A stretch of DNA of 64,000 bases from J054 sp965221985 (GCA_965221985.1 OZ244928.1:2232001-2296000), one strand, 5' to 3'. Counted from the first letter of the stretch, positions 1-9,368 are shown. The notes: generated by a model not told the origin, from the letters alone. Translations and numbers: made by a program.

Positions 1-81
1 AGCTTGGATGGGTTGACGGGTCTATCCTCTGAGGAAGCAGCGTCATTCGAAGGGCCTTTGGAGGGTTTCGGCAAAACCTAG
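1..81 (+). CDS. C-terminal end of a gene cut by the window edge
   Basis: Frame 1 is open from the first base to a TAG at 79-81 and gives 26 residues ending in GPLEGFGKT. The composition (Ser, Glu, Gly, Leu) is ordinary for a protein end, and the next gene is convergent, so a plus-strand gene ending here is reasonable. The piece is too short to recognise. It could also be a chance open frame. Confidence 0.3.
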   Translation, partial: SLDGLTGLSSEEAASFEGPLEGFGKT

Positions 82-170
82 TTACGCGGCGTCAAAGGTC
101 AGCGAGGGTCCTAGCGGGCAGTTGCCGTGCCTGAACCCATCCGCGAGTCGTCGATCCGGGTTGCAGATTC

Positions 171-1343
171 TTAAAACCCAAGTTCAGCCTCCAAGGCGTC
201 AGCTTCCTTACTGAATTCCTCTTTCTGCGCTTCCGTTTTCTGCAACGCTTCTTGAGCTTGAGCCGCGGATTGCTTTAGTTCATTGATCTTCCGCTCTGCT
301 CTCGCTTCACGTGTCGCGCGCAGTGCTTCCAGCTCCGGCTTTAAGCCCTCACGCAGGGATTCAATTTGACTCACTCGCTCCCGGGCTTCGCCCACACTAA
401 AGTAGGACGCTGCGGTGTTGTAGAACCGGTCACGGATTTCAAGGTCGACGTTCCTGGCTTCGGCGCGTGCCAACATGGCGTTGCCGCGTTTAATAGCGCG
501 AGCTTTCAGAGCCGCGGGTGCATCCGGTGCGACCCAGTCTACCCATCGGCGGCCATGATTCAGCAGTTCCACAGAAGTGTTCGCGCGAAACAAAGTTTCC
601 CGAGATTCGTCATCCCCCGGGGCAAGACCATCGGTGCCCAAGAAAGATCCCGCGATGGCATCCTGCATATTCATCGCTGCCTGCGCAGCGCTGCCGGCTT
701 CACTCAAGGGGCCGGTAATCGCCGCTTCTTCTTGCTGCAGAAGTGACTTGGCCTGGTTACGGGACGTGGATTCCAGTTCGGCAACGAGTTGCGAATACAC
801 GGTCATGGTTTCCACTTCCTCGGGAATCAATCCATGCCCGTTCTCAATGGATTGATTCATCCGGGCAATTATTTTTCTTAAGTCGGGGCCGTGTTTGCTG
901 ACCAGCTTTGGATCGGTGGGCTCGTCGAGCAGGCGCGATACTTCCGCAAGATTGCGGGCGGGGATGTAGCCGCGCAAGGCGCGGCTGGGAGCGGCATAGC
1001 TGCCAGCGTTGCGAGCTTCCGCTGATTTGCCCTGCGCAGAATAGACTTGCCGCCGCAACTTGAAGTGCCGGGCCCGGAGTGCTTTTCCCGCGCATTCAAA
1101 GTCCACGGTGCTTTGCCCGGCTAACCCAAAGCGAATGGGGCTGCCGGCCATGCCGATCAATTCCATCGCTTCGTCATGTTGCCCATTATCCATCGAAGCC
1201 TGAGCTTGATCTAGCTGCTCACTTATTCTTGCTGGTGCAGCTGCTGGCATTGACCCACAACCGAAACGCTCCGCGTAGGCGGGTTGTAGGCTCATGAGGC
1301 CAATCAAGAAGCTCGAAATGCTGAACGCTAAACGGGGTTCCAT
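171..1343 (-). CDS. Secreted protein of unknown function with C-terminal coiled coil
   Basis: Not recognised as a known family. A longer open frame runs back to 1484, but the ATG at 1343 is preferred because it is followed directly by a signal peptide (MEPRLAFSISSF, then a hydrophobic stretch ending PAYA), giving about 390 residues. The mature part is helical with several Ala/Glu/Arg-rich stretches. The last 60 or so residues are charged heptad-like sequence rich in Glu, Lys and Ala (ERKINELKQSAAQAQEAL), a likely coiled coil. Four Cys occur near the front. It faces the same way as the DUF4412-like gene upstream. A periplasmic or envelope-associated structural role is only a guess. Confidence 0.7.
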   Translation of the reverse strand: MEPRLAFSISSFLIGLMSLQPAYAERFGCGSMPAAAPARISEQLDQAQASMDNGQHDEAMELIGMAGSPIRFGLAGQSTVDFECAGKALRARHFKLRRQVYSAQGKSAEARNAGSYAAPSRALRGYIPARNLAEVSRLLDEPTDPKLVSKHGPDLRKIIARMNQSIENGHGLIPEEVETMTVYSQLVAELESTSRNQAKSLLQQEEAAITGPLSEAGSAAQAAMNMQDAIAGSFLGTDGLAPGDDESRETLFRANTSVELLNHGRRWVDWVAPDAPAALKARAIKRGNAMLARAEARNVDLEIRDRFYNTAASYFSVGEARERVSQIESLREGLKPELEALRATREARAERKINELKQSAAQAQEALQKTEAQKEEFSKEADALEAELGF

Positions 1344-1615
1344 GCCAAGATTCCTTATCTGATTATTGTGTGTCTTTCTCGAGCCGGCGGATTCACTGCT
1401 CGCGCTATAGTGCTTATCGAAGATCCTCTTATCGGCAGATCGTACCGTCAATTCCCCGAATGAAAATTGGCGGCTGTTAAACACCGCGCCGGCTCACCGA
1501 CTTGTTCTCGAAACATATCGATTTGCACGATCAGCCGAGCGCATCGCTGGTGCCAGCGCGAGAAGCCGAGATCTTTCGTGCTCGACTCAATTGCCGATAG
1601 GTCAGTCAGTCGCGC

Positions 1616-2473
1616 TCAGCGGCCAAATAACCGGCCGATCCCTTTACGGACTTGATCGCGAACTTCACGGGTGGTCTCTTCTTTAGTTGTTTCCTTGGCT
1701 GTTTCTTCCGCTTCTTTGGCAACTTCCTCTGCAAATCCAGGTTCGCTTTGTTCGGAATCGTTACCTGATGGGTTCGTGGCTGTTCCGGCGGGTGTCTGGT
1801 CGCTGTTCATGCCGTCAGGCATTGCGCCCGATCTGCCCATGCCCATCATGCTGCGCATATCGAACTTGCGATATCCGGGCGGTATCTCGAACAATGAATC
1901 CGCTTGCGGTCCGCGCTGTAAGTTGCTCAACTCAAATTGCATGCGTTCCTTTTCGCCTTTTGTTTCGCTGACCAGAAAGCCCTTGACGGCAATGTTGTCT
2001 TCAGTAAACCAGGTAAAGCCGCCGAATTTGCCGTCAGCCGATTCGTAGACCGACTTGTACTTGGTGGTAGCCATGCCATTCACTGTTTCCGGGCCGATGA
2101 CTTCGCGCGATACCAACTTATAGTCCGGTGCGCGTTCGTTGGGTTCATCGGCGCTGGTTTCCATGTACATGCCGCCTTCGCCCATAATGGTCCAAACCTT
2201 TTGCATGTCCATGCGGCGAATGGTGATTAGACTTTGCCCACCCATATTCATTTCGTCGCGGATTTTTCCGGGTTGGTAGTACACGCGGGTTGTCGTGTTC
2301 ATTTCGTCAGTCTCAAGCTTTGCATCTGCCGAAAATGACGTTTGCACTTCGCCGACATCGCTAAAAGTTCTGCCAACACCGACCGCGATAATGCCTACAA
2401 AGGCTTGCGCAATTCCCGCCATCGCCAGGCATAAGACGAAAACAAGAATTCTTATTTGGTTTTTAATTTGCAT
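1616..2473 (-). CDS. Exported DUF4412-like protein
   Basis: About 285 residues. The ATG at 2473 is chosen over an in-frame TTG at 2488 because GAGGAG lies about 8 bases before it. Residues 1-24 form a signal peptide (MQIKNQIRILVFVLCLAMAG, then IAQA). The body resembles DUF4412/LolA-like proteins: a beta-rich pattern with YYQPGKIRDEM, a Met-rich stretch, and repeated 'modified residue then threonine/tyrosine' strands reporting on a bound group (VNGMATTKYKSV). The last 60 residues are a polar linker and charged helices rich in Glu, Thr and Lys ending GIGRLFGR, which looks like an amphipathic tail. The function of the family is not known. The family call rests on pattern memory only. Confidence 0.7.
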   Translation of the reverse strand: MQIKNQIRILVFVLCLAMAGIAQAFVGIIAVGVGRTFSDVGEVQTSFSADAKLETDEMNTTTRVYYQPGKIRDEMNMGGQSLITIRRMDMQKVWTIMGEGGMYMETSADEPNERAPDYKLVSREVIGPETVNGMATTKYKSVYESADGKFGGFTWFTEDNIAVKGFLVSETKGEKERMQFELSNLQRGPQADSLFEIPPGYRKFDMRSMMGMGRSGAMPDGMNSDQTPAGTATNPSGNDSEQSEPGFAEEVAKEAEETAKETTKEETTREVRDQVRKGIGRLFGR

Positions 2474-2837
2474 GTTGCCTCTCCTCAAGCGTGTCCGCCA
2501 CGCGCTTCAGAATAGCAGCCCGCCGTTATGCTGGGCCAGTTTCCACCGTGCTTTGTGGCTGATCGTCCACCCTTTATGCTGCGTTGCAACCTTTCCATGC
2601 CGCGGAGCCAAGGCTTGCATTTCCCGGGAGCTTCTGCGGTGGCCGCTCGTATTCGCAGGTCAGCCCAAATTTCGCGAGTCTGCCATGGGCTCATCCCTGT
2701 GGGACGTGGTGCTTTAGCTTCACGTAGCGCAAGGCGCGTACTGTTCAGCCAAAAATCACCGGTTCAAACTGCAGCAAGTTAGCCGCAATGCAATGTCCCT
2801 CTACAGTTTCGCCGGTTGCTATCTCTGCTGGGTGTTC
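2474..2837. other. Intergenic stretch with no supported gene
   Basis: Small open frames exist on both strands, but none has a ribosome-binding site, a recognisable product or sensible composition. No clear terminator or repeat was seen. Confidence 0.5.
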
Positions 2838-3707
2838 TCAAGCGACTGCAAATGTCCAGGCGCACAATATGCCTGCGATGCTGGCTAGTCCGCAGAGCCA
2901 CTGCAACTTCGCATTGCGCGGCTGCAAGCTTGGTATCTTGGTGAATACCGCGCCACACGCAAACCCCGCCACGAAGCCGGTGAGATGCGCGACGATATCG
3001 GTTTGCGCATCGCCGGTGCCAAGCCAAGCCAGCAGCCACAATCCGCCGACCACGGGCGACAGACGCTTGGCCCAATTGTCTTGACTAAGCTCTTTGGAAA
3101 GCCACAGGATGGCTGCAAGCAAGCCCAGTGCGGAGAAGACGGCTGTAGACGCGCCGATGGCTAAATGTTGCGGTGCTTGCACCCAAGAGTTCATCCAGTT
3201 ACCCATCGCGCCCGTTATCAAAATGAGTAACCATGCTAAACCGCCGCCGATTTGCCGCGACAACAAAGCTCCAAAAAACGCGCCGAAACCTAGATTGCTA
3301 ACTAGGTGTCCCACATCGCGGTGTAAGGTCAGCGCCGTCACGGTGCGCCAAAATTCGCCCGTGCGAATGGCTGCTACATCAACTCTGCCGGCTGTGGTCC
3401 AATCAATGCCAAAACTCCAGCGGATCTGCAAGAAATGGCCGATTAGCAAGAGAGCAGCATACAAAACCACACCAAGCTTGGTGCCGAATTGCAGCGGTGG
3501 GCGGACTGTAGACAGGTTGCCCTGATTCTCGCGCGCGTAGAGCCGCAGCTGCTCATGGGCTGCATCGGCTAAACGGGCATCAACGAGAATTCGCCAAGTC
3601 ATCCATTGCCGTTGTACGACATGCTCAATACCCATGGCCGTCAGCACGAGGGAACGATCAAAGCAGGCTTGCGCATTTAGGGACTTGTAGACTGTGCTTA
3701 GTTCCAT
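2838..3707 (-). CDS. Rhomboid family intramembrane serine protease
   Basis: 289 residues. The first 65 are a soluble front domain, and the rest is a six-helix membrane core. Rhomboid hallmarks are present in order: GEFWRTVTALTLH before helix 2, HLVSN (His134, Asn138) in helix 2, GASTAVFSALG in helix 4 with the predicted nucleophile Ser187, and AHLTGFVAG in helix 6 with the catalytic His241. The residue after the nucleophile is Thr where Gly is most usual (GxSG), a mild variant. Rhomboids cleave transmembrane segments of client proteins inside the inner membrane. The client is not indicated here. The ATG has only a weak ribosome-binding site. Confidence 0.9.
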   Translation of the reverse strand: MELSTVYKSLNAQACFDRSLVLTAMGIEHVVQRQWMTWRILVDARLADAAHEQLRLYARENQGNLSTVRPPLQFGTKLGVVLYAALLLIGHFLQIRWSFGIDWTTAGRVDVAAIRTGEFWRTVTALTLHRDVGHLVSNLGFGAFFGALLSRQIGGGLAWLLILITGAMGNWMNSWVQAPQHLAIGASTAVFSALGLLAAILWLSKELSQDNWAKRLSPVVGGLWLLAWLGTGDAQTDIVAHLTGFVAGFACGAVFTKIPSLQPRNAKLQWLCGLASIAGILCAWTFAVA

Positions 3708-4023
3708 CTTGGTGGATTAGGGGGCGTCGTCGACTAACTCTGGAATTCTAGGCCTTACTGAGGGGTGCAGGCGGTTCGCGGAAGTGACACAAGCGCTGAG
3801 AGCGATGCGCAGCTTAAGTAGGCTAGCTAGATAGGGCTCCTATTGGTTGTTCTGGCCCGCCTGAAATCGCTCAAGAAACAGGCGGGCGCGATAAACCAGA
3901 TTGCGGGTACAACATGTATAGCCCAAATTTAGAATCCTGCGCGAGGCTTAGTATATCTTGCGCATTCTAGGCTAATCACCGACGTTTGTTGCCCGCTTAG
4001 ATTTAGCCTCAAGCGTATTGAGT
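3708..4023. other. Intergenic region with one hairpin
   Basis: No gene is visible. A 9-bp inverted repeat, GCCCGCCTG at 3855-3863 and CAGGCGGGC at 3879-3887, could form a hairpin. It lacks a T tract on either side, so it is not a convincing intrinsic terminator. Confidence 0.4.
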
Positions 4024-6125
4024 CTATGGGTACGGTTCCACGCTTAGCGAGTTGGGTATAAAAATTGGCGTTGTGGAATCATCGATGACCGTTTCATACC
4101 AAGCAAAGTGATCTACGCCCGATAATGGGATCGGATAGCTACCGCCCTCGACATAAATGCTGAAGGCGATAACGTAGGTTGCCGGGTAATTGAAGTTTGG
4201 ACTACTGTCGCTCGGCAGACTAATTGGTATGTTTAGTGCCTGCTGTGTGCCCGGCACGACGGGGTCGAACTCAGGGTCCAAGTTTAGAAAAAAGATGGGC
4301 GCGGAAAAATCTCCGGGTCGCCAGCCTTCGTCGTACAAGGCGATGGCCATACGATAAACGTTACCGATGGTCGGTGGGAAGTCGAGGGTGACGGTGAGTG
4401 TAGTGGGTAGCTCGGATGTCACCCGATCATTGCCGCCGCCAGGCGGTGGATCGATACTCGGCGCGGCCTCTGGAAGGTTTGAAAAAAAGCTCCAAATCGC
4501 AGCGGCGGCGAAACCAGGGAAGCTGTGATTGCGAAAGCCCTCGCCCGGATGTAGGCACCAATAAACGGGGTATGCCGACATGCCCAGTGAGTGATCGATG
4601 CACTCATCGATGGGTGATTGTTGCGAAACATCTAACTCAAAGCCGTTGTAAGCAGTCCAGAATTGGTGCGTGGGCTCAACGATGGTGAGAGGTACAAGTT
4701 CATCGTTTTCACCGGCAATGAGCATTACCGCGGTCGCGCCCACGCATTCTTGAGGAATTATCGCACCGGCGGCTGGTGCAATGCCGCGGATTACATCACC
4801 GTGATCGCAACCGATTTCATTAGCGAAACCGGCGCCGCTACTTTGTCCAGTAACGAAAACCCTGTTCGTGTCGAAGCCGAGATCCTGACGAATGTATTCC
4901 AATAGATCGATGAAAAACAGGCCATCCGTGTCGCGAGAAAACTGGCGCACCGGCGCTTGGCCCACGGGTGTAGCATCCGGGAACACGAGAATGGCTTGAT
5001 CCGCAATTTCGTTGTAAACCCCGCCACCGTAGAGTCCGCCCGGCAACCAACGTTGGTGGCTACCATCGGTACCGTGAAATCCGAATAGGATGGGCTTAGC
5101 ATCCCCCACGGGCGAATAGTCCGTCGGCACGCGGATATAGAAACTGCGTTCGACACCTTGCGACATCATGCTGTGCAAACCCGTCGTCAGTGTCACGGGC
5201 GGCAGCCCGGGTGTTACTTCGATGGAGTAGTCTTCGACATCTGTGCGCGAATCGGCGTCGGTGACTTGCACTGTGAAGTTGAATGGCGAACCCGCCTCGT
5301 TAGTTGGGTTGCCGCTGATGAGTCCGGCGTCGCTCAGCATGAGTCCTTCGGGTAGAGCGCCAGCGCTTAGCTGAAAACTAAATGGCGCGGTACCGTTGCT
5401 TACGGACAACTGTTGGTCAGCGTAGGCTGTACCGGTTTCACCCGGCGGTAGCGTCGCCGCATCGAGTATGGGCGCCGCGGCATTCACGGTGATGCTGTAG
5501 TCTTCGGAGTCCGTTCGCGATTGGTCATCCGTCACTTCTATCGTGAAGTTGAATGGCGAACCCGCATCAGTAGACGGTGTGCCACTAATCAACCCGGAAT
5601 CGTTCAGCGTTAGTCCATCGGGCAGTGCGCCAGCGCTTAGCTGAAAACTAAATGGCGCGGTACCGTTGCTTACGGACAATTGCTGATCAGCGTAGGGTGC
5701 ACCGGCCTCAGCTTCCGGTAGCGTCGCGGGATCTAGCGCCGGGGCCGCGTGTTGACTGTGATGGAGTAGTCTTCGCTATCCGTTCGCGAACCATCATCGG
5801 TAACCACTATCGTGAAGTTAAACGGCGAACCTGTCTCAGTGGTCGGCGTACCGCTGATTGTGCCAGTGCTACTTAGTGTCAATCCGTCGGGTAGCGCGCC
5901 CGCCGTCAGTTGAAAACTAAACGGCGAGGTGCCATCCGCTACGGATAGTTGTTGATCCGGATAAGCCAGGCCCACTTCCCCGTCGGGAAAAGCAGCGGCT
6001 TGCAATACAGGCGGGGGCAGATTCGACTGGTCAGTATCGTCCGGAACGCCGTTGTCACTGCTACAGCCTGAAAGCATGATCGCGATAGCAGCTAGGAATC
6101 CGAAATACGCTCGCAATATCCGCAT
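4024..6125 (-). pseudogene. Lipoprotein with Ig-like repeats and PHB-depolymerase-like esterase, frameshifted
   Basis: The ATG at 6125 starts a lipoprotein signal (MRILRAYFGFLAAIAIMLSG followed by Cys). Next come three Ig-like repeats of about 90 residues (pattern PDGLTLSSTGTISGTP...SPFNFTI...DYSITVN), then an esterase domain with nucleophile motif GQSSGAG near nt 4840, Asp in GENDELVP and a late His. A one-base deletion near 5745-5750 ends the first frame in a stop, and the rest continues in another frame. The repeats prove it: equivalent bases lie 270 bp apart between repeats 3 and 2 (5371, 5641) but 269 bp between 2 and 1 (5641, 5910). The intact protein would be a surface or periplasmic polyester/aryl esterase. 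Sequencing error is an alternative to a real pseudogene. Confidence 0.85.
5358..5960 (-). repeat. Three tandem 270-bp Ig-module repeats
   Basis: The DNA encoding the Ig-like modules repeats with a 270-bp period, two units sharing a near-identical stretch of about 50 bp (starting at 5361 and 5631) and a third more diverged unit starting near 5901. Such repeats expand and contract by recombination and can also cause assembly or frame errors. Confidence 0.8.
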
Positions 6126-6672
6126 GGTTTGTTTCCGTTTCTTATTGTTGTATTGGCCAGGCGTGGGCCCCGCAGGCTCAAACCCTGTTGGTGAAGTATA
6201 AGGGATTGTGAAATCCAATGATTATTTAGTGTCGTTTGACCTCAAAGGTTCAATGCTCTGATGCCAGCTTGATACGCGGATGATAGGCCCAGGCGTTAGA
6301 AGCGGACGAGAGCCGCATTGAACCTCCATGAAGCGCTCAGCCTAGTTATGTTCAGTTCTTTTTGCTGGGAATTGCATATCGCTACTGATTTGATCAAGCC
6401 ATGCGCGAATGCGCGGCGTTTTGCAGCTCGCGATCTCAGGAATCCTGACTTAACAGCCGGTGTTTGTTCGCGTCAAGCAAATAAATTTCCATCGGCGCTG
6501 CGTCCGCCGGCCATTCTTATCCCGTATTGCTCCCAGTTACGCAAAGAAACCCGAAGCGACTGATGCTACTTAGCTTAGGAATTGTAAAGGGCCGTCCTTG
6601 TCGTGTCCTGATGCGACCGACGATTCCAAATCAATAAATCCAGGCTTGAGTCAGGTAGCTGACAGACTCGGC
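6126..6672. other. Intergenic region, nothing supported
   Basis: The region between the divergent esterase and the CTERM-protein leader has one 81-codon open frame (from 6318), but it lacks a ribosome-binding site and recognisable sequence. No repeat or promoter could be defended. Confidence 0.4.
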
Positions 6673-6734
6673 AGCCGGAACCCCCGATGCTATCTCCTGC
6701 CGGCTAGGCAAGTCGGCGGCGAATCAGGAGATAG
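6673..6734 (+). promoter_or_regulatory. Structured leader with possible pseudoknot that hides a ribosome-binding site
   Basis: Two helices interlock. AGCCGG (6673-6678) pairs with CCGGCT (6700-6705), and its loop contains CTATCTCCTG (6690-6699), which pairs perfectly with CAGGAGATAG (6725-6734). That last segment carries the AGGAG placed 7 bases before an ATG at 6738. The topology is that of an H-type pseudoknot or of two exclusive states. It could control translation of the downstream gene. It matches no riboswitch class I recognise. Confidence 0.45.
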
Positions 6735-6890
6735 TCAATGAACTGTCAAATCGGTAGCAAGGTTTTGCGGTTACGTTCCCTGACTATAGGTGCGTCGCTG
6801 ATCTTCAGCGCCATGCCGGCGGATTTGTCAGGGACTTTCGAACTCAGTATTTACCCTAAACCTAAAATTGGAAATTTTGAGGAGATCGAC

Positions 6891-7559
6891 ATGTTATTAG
6901 AATCTAACCAGGATGAGAGAGATATTGCGCTTCAGCCTTTGGTATGGCTACTTGTCGCCGGGCTAGTCAGCATTTTTTTCATGTTCTCAAGTACAGCGAA
7001 TGCCGCACTTCTGACCAGTTCGAGTACAGATGGTGATGCGACAATCGACCTTAGTATTGAAGATGTGCTTTTAGATGGCGTCTCGCAAGAATGGGGATCG
7101 ATAAGGGTTGATGTTAACGGGTTCCTTGTGCCTCTATCTTTCGGCGACACCGTGATTTTGAATCTTTACGACCTGGATTCTGGTGCTGATGACTTACTGT
7201 GGTCGGACAACCTATCCGTTACCAGTGCAGAGGTATTTTCAGGATCGGTATCGCGTCTTTTTCCAATGATATTTTCTGCCTCATATGATGATAATAATCC
7301 TGCGGACACGATCTTGGAAATCTACGCTGAAGCCATCGTCGAAAAGTCCGCGTGCACATTTGGCTGCGTGAACGACAACCCCGTCACCCAAGCGCTGCTT
7401 GTAAACGTTGCGCCGGTGCCCGTTCCGGCAGCGACGTGGTTATTCGCTTCCGCGCTGGCATTACTGGGTTGGCTGAAGCGTCGAAGAGTTAACTGCGCGT
7501 CGCGCGTGACTTTTGCCCGCCGCATGCGACTCGCTGCTGGAATCGCTGGGAGACACTGA
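6891..7559 (+). CDS. Exported protein with VPxPA-CTERM sorting signal
   Basis: The ATG at 6891 (AGGAG 7 bases upstream) is chosen; an in-frame ATG at 6738, also with a good ribosome-binding site, would add 51 residues. From 6891 the protein has about 222 residues: a signal peptide ending STANA near residue 38, an acidic beta-rich mature part, and near the end VPVPAATWLF, a hydrophobic span and KRRR. This is the three-part VPxPA/PEP-CTERM sorting signal recognised by exosortase in exopolysaccharide-forming bacteria. About 23 residues follow the basic cluster, which is unusual because the signal normally ends the protein. No exosortase gene is in the window. The specific function is unknown. 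Confidence 0.75.
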   Translation: MLLESNQDERDIALQPLVWLLVAGLVSIFFMFSSTANAALLTSSSTDGDATIDLSIEDVLLDGVSQEWGSIRVDVNGFLVPLSFGDTVILNLYDLDSGADDLLWSDNLSVTSAEVFSGSVSRLFPMIFSASYDDNNPADTILEIYAEAIVEKSACTFGCVNDNPVTQALLVNVAPVPVPAATWLFASALALLGWLKRRRVNCASRVTFARRMRLAAGIAGRH

Positions 7560-7610
7560 TACCGGCACTGGGTATTTGCCCGGTGATTGGCCACTGCCAG
7601 GATTTGAAGT

Positions 7611-7641
7611 AAAGTCCCCGCCGCTCTGCGACGGGGACTTT
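7611..7641 (+). terminator. Hairpin terminator after the CTERM protein gene
   Basis: A perfect 10-bp inverted repeat, AAAGTCCCCG and CGGGGACTTT, has an 11-base loop. The 3' arm ends in TTT, followed by GTGTTAG, so the T tract is weak but the position 52 bases after the stop fits. Confidence 0.6.
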
Positions 7642-7787
7642 GTGTTAGCTGACAGGCGGTTTGCCAGATTGACTGGTAACCGCTATGACGCTAATTAATG
7701 GTCCGTTGAACTTGCGGGAGTCAGCGTATGAATCCGTTCGCCCCCATTGCTCCATACGCCCGCACTTGAACGGGGCGGCTTGTCGTG

Positions 7788-7967
7788 AGTGCCGGACGTA
7801 CAGTCATCTCCAGGCCGAATGAGAAGATTCAAGCACTCAAACGCCGCGACGACTTCACCGAGATACCCGGCTTGACCCAGGCGCTCTCACCCGATGCCGC
7901 TTCGTTGCTCGGTGTTGCCGGACTCGCTGACTCATGGAATGGCGCTTATACTTCCTATTCGCAGCGT
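7788..7967 (+). repeat. Dispersed coding-like repeat, copy A
   Basis: This copy aligns with copies near 15626 and 17549. Read in frame it gives SAGRTVISRPNEK at the front and SLLGVAGLADSWNGAYTSY near the end, and differences from the other copies often fall at third codon positions. It lies within an open frame of about 92 codons (7785-8063) that has no ribosome-binding site. It is best read as a remnant of a vanished gene family, placed about 110 bp before the SnoaL-like gene pair. Confidence 0.55.
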
Positions 7968-8079
7968 CCATCTACTGTCGGTCGGCGACGAAACATTCCG
8001 GCGGAGTTGCTGACGCATTTGGCATCTTGTGGAGCTGTTGTATCGACCTCGAAACGTTTTTAACCCGGAGAATGCATTC

Positions 8080-8784
8080 ATGAAGAAGAAATACGGGCTG
8101 CTTATCGGGCTACTGATGACCTGTCTGCTGTGGGTCGCGGTGGCTGGTGCGACGAGTCACGGGGGTTATCCGGAGTTCGATGTTGGTAGCACTGCCTCGG
8201 CTGAAGTGACCCAAGATATCGAAGCACTAGTTGGTGAATTCGCTGCTCGTATGACGAAGCAGCGGTGGCGCACGGTGCTGGAACTGTGGGATCCGGATGA
8301 AGCTACACCTTACTACTTACTGTCTCACCAGCCAGATTGGCTAATCGGTTGGGACCAGCTCAAGGGTTATTTTGGCCGTAAACAAACATTTCCGGAGAAG
8401 CCTGTACCGGAGTTAAATCCAACTGGGATTCAACAAATAGAGAAAAAGCACTACACGATTCGAGCAGAAAGTGAATTGCAGGCAATGCGCTACAAACCGT
8501 CCGATATTCGCGTGCGAAAAATTGGTGACGATTTGGCACTGGCGGCCTGGTACGTAAAGTTTGACTACAAACCGTTTTTTATGCCTGCTCTTGGCGAGAC
8601 TTTCAAGGCGAATGCGGTTTTTAGAAACACATCAGACGGCTGGAAGTTCATTCATTACGCAGAAACGCCAGATTCTGCAATCATGTATTTCGAACGGCTG
8701 TATCGTCAACAAGCGAGCCCGGATTTTGTCGAGATGACCCAGGCTAAGAAGAAAACCACAAATGCTGGGGGGCAAGCAAAATGA
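8080..8784 (+). CDS. Exported SnoaL/NTF2-like protein (first of a pair)
   Basis: 234 residues from the ATG at 8080, which has CCGGAG about 9 bases before it and is followed by a signal peptide (MKKKYGLLIGLLMTCLLWV, cleaved near AGA). The mature part has the SnoaL/DUF4440 layout: an N-terminal helix pair (DIEALVGEFAARM), LWDPDE, a middle segment, and C-terminal strands with FKANAVFRN and GWKFIHYAE. SnoaL-like folds form a cone that binds small molecules; some are enzymes, others only bind. The gene overlaps the next by four bases (ATGA), and the two products are paralogues. They precede a TonB-dependent receptor, so a role in periplasmic handling of its ligand is plausible but unproven. Confidence 0.75.
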   Translation: MKKKYGLLIGLLMTCLLWVAVAGATSHGGYPEFDVGSTASAEVTQDIEALVGEFAARMTKQRWRTVLELWDPDEATPYYLLSHQPDWLIGWDQLKGYFGRKQTFPEKPVPELNPTGIQQIEKKHYTIRAESELQAMRYKPSDIRVRKIGDDLALAAWYVKFDYKPFFMPALGETFKANAVFRNTSDGWKFIHYAETPDSAIMYFERLYRQQASPDFVEMTQAKKKTTNAGGQAK

Positions 8785-9368
8785 AGTCGCTCAAAATACT
8801 GTACCTAACCGTCTTGTTGACTGGCTTGCCCGTTTTGGTTCAGGCGGAGTCAATAATTGATAGTGAGAGCACCGCGCCCAGCGAGGTTGCGCAAACCATT
8901 GAAGCCATCATTCTCGATTGGGGGCGCAATTGGAGCCGCAGCAATTGGTCCGCTATTTATGCCATGTGGGATCCCAACGAAGAAGCTCCGTACTACTTAG
9001 GTGAAGAACGCGAGCGGTGGTTAATTGGGCGGGAAGGCTTGGAAAGTTATTTCAACCCACCGAAGATCGTTAGAACCCTAATGGGCGGTGTCATCATGAC
9101 GCCGTACCGACTACGAGTCCGACTCGTGGCCGACGATATTGCCATCGTGATTTGGGAAAACAAATTGTCAATGGATATCAAAGCTAGACCCCCAATTAGC
9201 GACAATTTCAGAGCCAACGCCGTGCTGAGAAAAACGGACGATGGTTGGCGATTTATTCACTACGCGGAAGCGCCCATGGCGCCGCTGACTTACTTGGAGC
9301 ATTTATACCGGAAGGCTGTGCCGCCAGATTACGCGGATATCGTCATGCCCATGGACCCCGAGAACTGA
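8781..9368 (+). CDS. Exported SnoaL/NTF2-like protein (second of a pair)
   Basis: 195 residues with a signal peptide (MKSLKILYLTVLLTGLPVLV, then QAE). It is a tandem paralogue of the preceding protein: shared landmarks are MWDPNEEAPYYL against LWDPDEATPYYL, RWLIGREGLESYF against DWLIGWDQLKGYF, and FRANAVLRKTDDGWRFIHYAEAP against the equivalent C-terminal strands. The middle loop is shorter. The start overlaps the previous stop, so the two are translationally coupled. The TonB receptor starts 36 bases downstream, which makes a three-gene operon likely. The ligand or reaction is unknown. Confidence 0.75.
   Translation: MKSLKILYLTVLLTGLPVLVQAESIIDSESTAPSEVAQTIEAIILDWGRNWSRSNWSAIYAMWDPNEEAPYYLGEERERWLIGREGLESYFNPPKIVRTLMGGVIMTPYRLRVRLVADDIAIVIWENKLSMDIKARPPISDNFRANAVLRKTDDGWRFIHYAEAPMAPLTYLEHLYRKAVPPDYADIVMPMDPEN

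Noticed and set aside
7785..8063. 92-codon open frame before the SnoaL pair
   Set aside because: No ribosome-binding site; matches only the decayed repeat copies, so it is listed as a repeat rather than a gene.
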